From Phalacrocorax aristotelis (Eukaryota; Chordata; Aves; Suliformes; Phalacrocoracidae), in the NCBI RefSeq assembly GCF_949628215.1, contig NC_134283.1:23910975-23974974 (forward strand): a DNA stretch of 64,000 bases, in the 5' to 3' direction. The notes beneath the pieces are model-generated. The model worked only from the letters and a program-made list of their open reading frames with translations. It had not been told where the DNA came from and made no database searches. Below, piece by piece: positions 44,001-64,000 of the stretch (its first letter is position 1; every line of letters begins with the position of its first letter). The translations under genes and the position numbers were made by a program.

Positions 44001-47000
44001 GCCATGTCCTTGAAAACATACATTCAATTCTCAGCAAAACCATTTCTTTTTAGTGCCCTCCAAAGAGTGGTTGATTTCAGAGAAGAAATTAAACAAAAGC
44101 AGTAATTCTGAATAATTTAGGGAATAGAGTTTTGGGGCTGACGTAAGTGGCTGTGCTGTGCCAGGGTGGCTGCAGGAATGCAGGGATTATTAATAATATC
44201 CAGCTAGTTTAGGTGTGGGCACAGGTAGATCAGTAAGACCCTCTACAGGGAAGAGGGAAATACCCCTGTGGTCATAAAGTAAATGCACCCATGTAAAGGG
44301 AACTACTGTGATGGCAGGTAATCCACAAATGGGCTTAAATGCATCCCGACTGCAATGTGAAAGCTGCACCCGACACAGAGATGAATGTGCAAACAAGGTG
44401 GGATTTTCTCCAATGGAATTAAATAGCCTTACCCCTAACTGGCTTTGACTGCTCAATATTGAGCTGTCTGCAAAATCCCACTGGGTACAGCCGCGCTGGT
44501 CCACCAGGTCGTCGGCGCGCTCTGTGTCACCTATAGATTTTAATGTGCCCTAGGGATGTTCAGTGGGAACGCTCCATCTGCTCCACTTGTCTCACTGTGT
44601 CTCAGTGCCAGCATGTGTGGGATGCCATACCACTACCACTCTGCAGCTTTGACACCAGAAGTCCTCCAGCAGGACAGAAACCCTATCCCCCCATGCATTA
44701 TTGACACCCATTATATATATGATGGATGTCCCCATGTTTGCACTGGCGACGCAGCTCAGAGCCCTGCAGCAGCGGTGCCTGTGCCAGCTCCCGGGTGGGC
44801 ATCAGCAGAGCCCCTTGGCTGCAGGCTGGGCATGTCCCAGCTCAGCTGTGCCCAGGGGATCATTTGCATCCAAGCTCCCTGTTTCCCCGGCGCCACAGGG
44901 ATGCTCCCACCACCTCCATGCACTGCCAGGTGATGTCTTCCCTGCTGTTATCTTCCCTGAGCCCGAGTATGCCAGCCTGCTCTGTACTATCGCAGCCTCC
45001 CACTTAACAAGGAAAAAGGCTGGAGTCTTTCAAGTTTAACTTACTGAAACATATTTCATGGTGATTTTATTATTGTAGACCCAACTGGGACCATATTTTA
45101 TTTTTTTTCCTTCTAGATCTTTGAGATGGTGAAGAAAACTGCACTCAATTGATAGGAAGAGTCACCAAAGAGATCCATGATCTACCTGCCAAAATTTCAT
45201 GGGTAAAACTATTTTTTCCTCTTAAAACTTAACACACAAATAGATGCACAACTACCACAGAAACTCATCCTATTTCAGAACAAAAGCAAAATTTCTTGTT
45301 CCTGTGTTGGTGCTTTAAGGGTATCATTCTGTCACAGCAGACTACAGAACTGAGAACTGCAAATAAAGTGCCAGGATCTGTCCTCAAAGTAGGCTTTACA
45401 CCCAACAAGGGTGTTCTGCTTCTTGGCTAAGCGAGTGGAAGCTGGAGAGGCAATTGAAGTAAACATTAAATTCCAGCCTCTTGCTAGGGTTTAGGGAAGA
45501 TGGAGCAGCATGGCACTGTGCAAGGCTATTTTAGAAAAGAAAACTTTTATGTCTATGCCCAATGAATACTAGACAGCCAAATGCTCTGACTCTGCCACCT
45601 GTGCCCGGTGCTGCATGAGCAGATTTAATTTGTCTTTATGAAGAGAAGCGGATCCACACCCATATTCTTATGCATATGCCTTAGAGATGAGCGGGATGTG
45701 AAGGCTGAACCCGCGGCCTCTCTGCCAGGAGATTCCTTGAGCAATCACTCACAACTGGAAACATGAGGACACGTTAACGAAAATCTGGCAGAGCAGGCAG
45801 GAGGGTTTATGCAGACTCACATGGAATAACTGCCAGCTTGCTGCTTTTTTTTCATGCAAAACTTCCCAGGCCTTCAGGTCTACTTGGGGATCCTGGAGAG
45901 GTGTGGAGTGAAAAAAATAAGGATCAGAAGGAGAAAGGAATGGTGCATGAGGTGGGACTGAGGCACAGCCAGAGTGCTCAGCGTCCCAGGTGAGGTGGGA
46001 CCGGGGCGCTCTCATCTCTATTCAGCTATCCATCTTCAGCCCACCCGACAAAAAATGCTGCTTCATTAACCCCTTGGGAAACAGCAGCACAAGAAATACA
46101 GAGCCTGTGTGCAAACATCTGGCCATGTTTTATGAAAACTACTCCATTCCAGACGCATTTTGCTGGTTTTCATCCCCAGCCTTTGATTTTGATGCAGACT
46201 TTGATCTGCTTGCCCCCCAGCCCCACCCCACTGCTCTCACCTGCAGGCCTGTCCAGGCTAACCCTGGTCCCGGGCACACTTTTTGGAAGCATCCTCCTCC
46301 ATGGGCCAGTCTCCTCATGATGCCCATGGGTCGGCAGAAATACACCCTGAGGCCGTGGTGCTTATCCTCCTCACCATGGGCAGGGATGCTCTCCGCAGCC
46401 TGTATCCTGCTCCTCTTGCTGCTCCCGTTGCTCCAGCCCTGCACTGACAGTCCTGCCAGCACACACAATGTGTGCACGGCACCACACAGCCCTGGACAGG
46501 GTGATGAGCTCCAGATATGCCCATGTGGATGCCCACTGCAAGCCTCCCTGGGACCCTGGGAACAAGCCGGGTTGGTGCAACTGGGCTGGTGTGGCCAATG
46601 TTGGCAGCAGCTCTCTGCGGTAGGATGCTTCACCACACTTTCCCACACATGGTACCACACAACTGGCATGCTGGCACTGAAGAATCGTTGCCTTTTCATC
46701 AGGGGCTTTGTCAATTCTGTCCCAGTCTCAGGGGTCCTGGGATGAAGCCCCCCAGACAGTTTTTCTCTTCCCTTGTTAAGGACCAGTAAATGTGTTTGTA
46801 AAGATGGTCCATAATGGTGCATGGTTCCAGAAGGGTCCCAGCAGCTGATGTAGAGCCAGGGTGGCAGAACCCACCAGGGATGCTCTGCTCTTTGCCAGCC
46901 TCCCCATTGAGCAAAGGCAGAGGATGGCTTCCTCCACCCAGCATCACCTTTGTTGCTGAATTTCTCAGCCCACACAAACCTCTGGTGCTCTGATCCATCC

Positions 47001-49574
47001 ATGACTGGAGACAGTGAAAGCAACGTGCCTCCGCTCCCATCTGCCAGCGCATTAAGAAAATGAGAGCTGATTAAAGTCTGGCCCTTCCTGAGCACCATTG
47101 GTCCTGGGCAAATTGCTGACACAACTTATTTAGTAGCACGGACTACTCCCCGCTCAGATATTCAGATGGGTTTGGGGTCGCTTGGGTCTGCTGCTCTGAG
47201 CACTGGCTGTAGTCAAAAGAAGTGGTATAATTGCACAGAATGAGTGTGTTAATTGGATATTTTTTTCCCATCACCTGTTAAAAGGTGGATCAGGCAGTGC
47301 CTTTCCTTGCAGACCTGCTCCTTCACTGAACACCATGAGAGGATGCTGGGATGGGATGGGAAGGAGCTCAGAGGGAAGTGCTCCTGTGTGCCCACACCAC
47401 ACCATGAACCCACATCAGCCGGAAGGCCCCCGTAATGACAAAAACTCTCCTATTTCTTCAGCAGGCAAGCTAGAAAGCCTCATTTCCCTCCTGTTAACCT
47501 CCACCTTCCAGCACTTTCTAGGAGGCAGCCAAGAACAGTAAAACCAGGGCGAGTTGCAAAATAAACAGCGATCAAATACAAAGACCTTGGTTCCTGCTCT
47601 GGACCGTGTCTCAAGCTAATTTACAAAAGAAAAACTGCTCTAATTAGTGTTCAGGAAAGCACTTTAATGACAAGTGCATTAGTGTAAAAGGTGTGAGCAC
47701 CAAGAGGTCAAGTCATTCCTAAATGCCAGAAAAACAGGAAATGTGGCAGAACTGATCTCTGCTTGCTTAGGCTGCAGCACCATTTTTTCACTTTGTTAAC
47801 AATATTTCAGGTTATTAGTGAGGAATTTATAAAACTCAGCACCTAATGCTCAGTGACAGGGCAGAGACACTGTATGCAACAAGCTCTGAGCATCATCATG
47901 CCAGATATGGCCAGCTCACCATGGGGAGGGTTAGGCAGCCTTCGCAGACATCTCTCCTCAATTATGTGGCACAGCATATATTTTATGGCTGGAATTTCCC
48001 CTTGCTAAGGGGAGACCAGAAGCCATGTCAATGCTACGAGTCCCACCTCGCCAGCGGCTGTGACAACAGCTAGTAACCATGGCAGCAGAGAGATTTTCAC
48101 GTGATATTGGTATTTCTGCAGCACAAGAGAGTGTCTTGTGTAGAATGAGTAACTAGTCTGGCTGTTCTTCATTCCTCCAGTTATTGCTAAGACAGAGTGG
48201 CATGGCACAGCCCACATGATGCTTACCATGGGGCAAATTTGGACCATCCATGCCTGGGATATATGGATGTAAAAGGATGCTCGCACGGGCCCTGTGACAA
48301 CAGTCCTGCTGCGTGGAGGCAGACCCAGCAGGGTCTGAACGGTTAAAGCCAGAAAGGCGGCAGTGGGCATCCCAGTGAGCTCAAGTTTGCAATGCAAGCA
48401 GCTGCAAAACATGTGAAGCACGTTGGACCATGTCATCCCCTGGATGTTGCAGCCCAGAGCTGGCAGGGATGTACCCTGGCTGCCCCGTAGCATCTCCACA
48501 ACCTGATTTGTCTCACTTGCCAGTTGTTTATACTTCCCCCCAGATTTCTTCTAATTTATCCAAGAAAACAGTTTCTAGACTTTAACTGTTTGACTTCCAG
48601 CTCTTCTCATTCATAAAGTAACTTCTAATAAAAAATGCATGAAATAATGTAGGTATTTAACCCTTACTTCTTCAGATGGCTCAAACCCACTGGCTGTTGC
48701 TTAGATCTCCCCAAGACATTCACCCTAGGGTATGAAACAATGCTGGAAAGCTTCATCCCAAAATAAGAATGGGTAAATGAGGAAAGAATGAGAAAAGGAA
48801 AAAATGTCATCCAGCCTGAGCTAAGCTTAAGCTGCTGTTAATAAATGCTGGTGTGGGCACCTGTCGGCTTGTGTACCCCTACGTGACCCCTTCCCAAATG
48901 GTGGTCTGGCTTTTTTTCAGGGTGTTAACTCCAGTGGGACCATTACTGCAGTTAAAATGAGCTGTGTGCTCAGGGCAGAGACAATCAGACTTGTGTTAGC
49001 TCCATTTTAGAGGAAGGTAAAAGGGATTCAGGGGGATTTAATTGCAACCATGACTCAAAGCAGATCTACAAAACCTAAAAAATATATATAGCCAGAAAAA
49101 GTGGTTTACAGACTGTTCCCAGAATTAGGAGCATGTTCTGCTGGTTAAAGTCTCCTGGTTTCAAGGTTAAAGTACTTAATTTTATTTCAAGCTTTCTAAT
49201 TAAACACTATTTAACTAGGCTTTCTATTTATCCTGCAACTTCTTTTTGGACCCGATTCTAATCCCCAAACTTGCTTATTCATTTTTACTTTCGTTATAAC
49301 CTTATCTGTGATTAACCTGTAATTGCATTTAATTTTTTTTAAAAATTGCTCCAACTATAAATACAGAGAAGCTACCTGCCCTGTTTCTACCCAGAGGAAA
49401 ACAACTTCCTCCACAGTCGGATGTCTATGGTGGGTTTTATTATTCCTTTTGTAAGTAGATTTTTTTTATGAGAGACATTTGTCTTCTCTAACTTCACACA
49501 GAACATTAAATCAGTATCACTTTTCTGAAAGACATGGCACAGGCCACAAGGAATATGAATACCCCTCTAGTATA

Positions 49575-49650
49575 AAAAGTATATATATGTGTGTGTATAA
49601 AAATGTCTCTCTATAAAAGTGTGTGTATATATTAAAACAGTATATATAAA
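49575..49650. repeat. Interrupted TA/TG microsatellite
   Basis: Repeated GTATATATA and GTGTGTGTATA segments separated by TAAAA spacers. No coding potential. Confidence 0.7.
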
Positions 49651-52007
49651 GCCTCCAGTAGAGATGCTACTTGTGATAGTGAGGCAAAACCTAACACATT
49701 CCTACAGATCAAACAACAGCAATCTCTGCTTCTTCCTTCGGCCATTATCTATTCCACTTACTTCAGTCAAAAGCAGCAACAGCTAAAATATCGTTGCAAG
49801 AAAACCTGGCTTCTATGGCTATAAACCTCTGAGAATCTGTTAATTAGAAATATAAGTCAGGAGGAAGACTGCAATGCAGAATTTCCAGGGTGCTGGACTG
49901 GCAATAAGCAACTGCCTGGCAAGATCCCCCAAATACTGCATTAATATTATTAGAGGATCTCATATTGGATAGATCTGACACTTAAGGACATCAAAGCAGA
50001 ATGAGCAAAAGCTAATAAGAAATGCAGTAAAGGTACATGAAGCATTACCAAATCCATCAGGAACATTACAAAGGCAGTGGAAGGAACAGACCTGTGATAA
50101 GTGTAAGCTGCAAGATATTTAATAGGAACCAACACCAAGGAAGCCCATTGAAAATACAGCAAAACTGGCAAATGAATGGACTTACAAAATTCAGCAGAAA
50201 GCCGATTTATGGCAACCCCCAAAACAAGAGACACTAGAGGAGCTGCCCATCTCCTTAGCCTACCTGTCATTTCTAAATAATCCTCCACAACGAATAGATC
50301 TGAGCTCAACTCTCTAACCCAGCCTGTAAGCCCAATCCTACCTTGACCTTAATTATTACCTGAAGAATAATCTCTCTAAAGAACTAAAGCCATAAACAGA
50401 TCTCAGGAGGACAACTTCAAATCTCCCTGTGGTTCTGGAATTACCAGTTATGTATCCGTCTATATCTAATGCTGCATGTTGAAAACTAAGATCTTCATGC
50501 AAGTATTTGCCATCTAACAAAGATTTTTCCCCTCCTTCTGGTGATTCAAAAAATAATACAATTGTACTAGCAGTATTAGGTGACCTCTGAGTCTCTAAAA
50601 GGTTTATTGGAAAGTCTCTGAACCATGCATGGGGACCTTTCTGGCTCCATCAGTGCATCAGTGAGCAAAAAGATAGAAAACAACTAAAATAAAATAAATT
50701 AAAACCAAATAAATCCATAACAAATGAATGGTAATCTATGTGGTGTTTATCGTAGAGATAGTGAATTATGAAAACCATTACAGCCATTAAACACTTTTTC
50801 TAAACCATATCAAATTGCAGCAGCAAATCAGAACCCTAGTTTGCCTTTTGCACATTTCCTGGTTTGATTATATAAATATTTATATAGTGAAAAAAAATAC
50901 TTTGTACTCCCCGCCAAAACCTTCTACCCAGCAGGAAACCACTTGCAGATGACTGAGGATGAGAAATATTTAGGGAGGTTTGGGTGAGTCCAGCTTTTCT
51001 TCTGCAAGGTTAAGGGCAGTGGTGGCTTCAGACCCTCCTGCATTATGTTGGAGTTCATTAAACTTGTTTGAAAGGGAGCAAGCCATTGTAAATTAACACT
51101 AACTTATATTCTGGCTTTTTCTGTCACAGAAACCCATCTATTTTGCAAAAGAGGGAGAAAACGCAACTAAATAAGAAGCCTCCATAGAAGGTGAAGAACA
51201 GCCCCAGGCTGTTGATGGGTAGAGGGATCTTTCATGCACAGGGGCAACGCCGATGCTGACGCCCTTCATGAACAGCCTGGCCGCCTCACGGCCAGACCTG
51301 CAAAACCTGCAGCACTGCTCACAGTATTTGCTGAACACCTGAAAAGTCCCTTGGCCATGGCTCCAGGGCTGCTCCCTGTGGCAAAACCTGCCCCAGCTTT
51401 TCCTCTGGAAGATGGAAACTGGCTCCTCTCAATGGAGCCATTGGTGCCACAGTGACCTGGCCAGCTGAAGCCCTGGGGAGGGTCTGCATCGTCTCATCTG
51501 GCACCATCTTGCCCACCACTATTTGCCACCTCTCAGATCACCAGCAGCTTTCTCCAGTTGGCGCTGGGTTTGAGGAAGACAAGGAACAGGTGGTGCTGGA
51601 GGAAGACAGGACACCTTGAGCCATCAGTTGGGTGTGCTCACTGCTGACCAGACATTCACCTTCCCATCCACCACCTGGTCCCAGCATGATTGGGGGAGTA
51701 CCTTCACAAGTGCCCCACTGCAGTGATGAGCAAGACCAGAGGGGCTTCTTCATGGGAGAAGTGACCAAAAGGGGCTGGAAATTGGCTGCTGGAAACGTGG
51801 CAGGCCGCCGAGGTCCAGCAATGAGTGCAGCGGACCGCCTGCATTCTTGTGCACACATGTTTGCACACTATGGGCTCTGGCCTGACTCTGAAACATTGGC
51901 TGGGAGAGGAGAGCACTTACTGCACTTCTTTCCCATCCCAGCTGGAAATCGACATGGGTCTCCGTTCCTGCACTCATTCTATCCCTCTGGCAGCAGGTAG
52001 TTGGTGC

Positions 52008-52062
52008 ACCCATGGAAACGCAGGGCTGGAAGGGATCTCCAGGAGCACATCCTCATCCAGGA
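52008..52062 (-). mobile_element. Possible CR1 3'-tail remnant, antisense
   Basis: The plus strand reads CAGGGCTGGAAGGGATCTCC followed by AGGAGCACATCCTCATCCAGG. This resembles the reverse complement of the CR1 segment just before its terminal octamers, which at 9540-9580 reads GGTTGGACAAGATGATCTCC then AGAGGTCCCTTC. No terminal octamers remain. Confidence 0.35.
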
Positions 52063-52783
52063 CTGTGCTTCTCCATCCCTGAAAGATGCTTATCTCTCCA
52101 TAACAGCCACCAGCAATGGAGAGCCCACCACCGCCTGCCAGCCGTCCACCCTGCGGAACTCCTCAGCATCAAACCCAAGCTGGTCTTGGTACCATACAGG
52201 GAACCTCAAGCATCTTACAGCCTATGCACACCGGGATGGACCTCAGCCTTCTTGTGACAGTGTGATTCAGTCTGTGCTTGGCCTGTGAGCATAGTCGACA
52301 TCCTTTTTGGATGAATCACTCTCCAGCTGCTGCTCACAACCTTGAACCCAACAGAGAAATCTTGTTGTTTTTTTTTCCCCCTGGTTGTTTCTGGCAAGCG
52401 GTGACTCAGCCGTCAGAGGTGAATAACTCTTCATGCTCCATCTGAACACTCATTAGCCATCCAGAGCCATAAAAAGCAATTTCTTCAGGGCTCCCTCTCT
52501 GTAAGGCTCAATTTTGAAGCAAAAGGGCTGGCCTGAGATTTAGTGGGAATAGCCATGAAGATGCCCGATAAAAATACATCTCCAGAGCACAGAAACCTTG
52601 TATCGGTCTGAGTCATATGGCAGAGGGTTTTATCAACAGTGAGTGAAGGTCTAGGCAGAAAAGCAGATCCTACCCACAGCAATTAGCTAAGCCTACAGCC
52701 ACTGTGGAAATTGTTAACAACAAAAAGCTTCTACTCCAGGCATTTGCCTGACCCCTACTCCTGCCCCAGGACCTGCTTGTTTT

Positions 52784-63711
<10,928 letters not shown>

Positions 63712-64000
63712 CTGTGGACACAAACACGGTGACTGAGGCTTGGCTTGTCCCCCATTCTCAGCAAGCTCCTCTCCCTCCTCCTTCTCCTCCTCCCAGTTCT
63801 CATCTGTTTCCACTTCCTCTTCTACCAGGGCCAGTTTTCCCCTAAATTTTGTCCATGCCTGAAGTCAGCGGGAGCAAACCACCCTGATCCTTTGCTACTA
63901 AAGCCCTGTTCCTTCCTGGGCACCTCTGAGTCCATGGCATGCAACCCATTTTGGGCACCTCACAAGATGGCCAGAAGACAGGCACCACTCTGTGCTCGTC
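63712..64000 (-). other. CNGB1: CNGB1 upstream intron with a Glu-rich open stretch
   Basis: On the minus strand a frame open from about 63850 down to 63712 includes KLALVEEEVETDENWEEEK. This is reminiscent of the acidic GARP part of CNGB1. No donor compatible with the next exon was found, so it is not called as coding. Confidence 0.35.

Larger units (their letters stand above)
39651..52783. other. About 13 kb between KIFC3 and CNGB1 without a supportable gene
   Basis: I read both strands here and found no chain of phase-compatible exons and no recognised protein family. It includes CA/TA-rich microsatellite patches (about 41035-41075 and 49575-49650), a perfect TCGATATATCGA palindrome at 42029-42040, and a possible CR1 tail remnant near 52008-52062. 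Two long opposed frames lie at 45990-47122 and a hydrophobic frame at 49950-50309. The stretch may hold CNGB1 3' UTR and regulatory DNA. Confidence 0.6.

Noticed and set aside
50037-50237. 66-codon plus-strand frame opposite the hydrophobic frame
   Set aside because: AT-rich, low information, no recognisable motif. A likely shadow.

Overview
This 64 kb window looks like nuclear DNA from a sauropsid, most likely a bird. It carries a CR1-type LINE ending in ATTCTGTG repeats, compact introns in GC-rich stretches, CpG-island promoters, and the conserved vertebrate gene order KATNB1 - KIFC3 - CNGB1 (human 16q21, from general knowledge). All three genes were rebuilt exon by exon from reading frames that join in phase across splice sites. 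Gene names rest on my memory of the families, not on a database search.

Layout. 1-1480: AT-rich, no convincing gene. About 1480-2720: CpG island and KATNB1 promoter with four inverted CCAAT boxes, a YY1-like site, an RFX X-box-like palindrome and an evolving hexanucleotide array. 2561-22195 (+): KATNB1 (katanin p80), 19 coding exons, 656 predicted residues, stop at 21411-21413 and AATAAA at 22171. A dead CR1 LINE (about 7590-9610) fills the end of intron 2 and stops 26 bases before exon 3. About 23390-39650 (-): KIFC3, a C-terminal-motor kinesin, about 868 residues in the best in-phase model, tail-to-tail with KATNB1, with its promoter in a second CpG island at 38890-39650. 39650-52783: about 13 kb with no supportable gene. 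52784-64000 (-): the 3' part of CNGB1, the rod cyclic-nucleotide-gated channel beta subunit, 16 exons from the calmodulin-binding N-terminal region through S1-S6, pore, CNBD and C-terminus. Its upstream GARP-type exons lie beyond the right edge.

How the genes relate. KATNB1 (severing and minus-end regulation) and KIFC3 (minus-end-directed motor at CAMSAP-anchored minus ends) are both microtubule minus-end factors. Their adjacency is old, but shared regulation is only an inference. CNGB1 is a photoreceptor and olfactory channel gene with no obvious link to them.

I found no new multi-gene system. The observations most worth a second look are local: a LINE abutting a splice acceptor, a GC-AG intron, a NAGNAG acceptor, repeats embedded in two acceptor tracts, the promoter hexamer array, a minimal uORF, and unresolved alternative N- and C-terminal exons of KIFC3.
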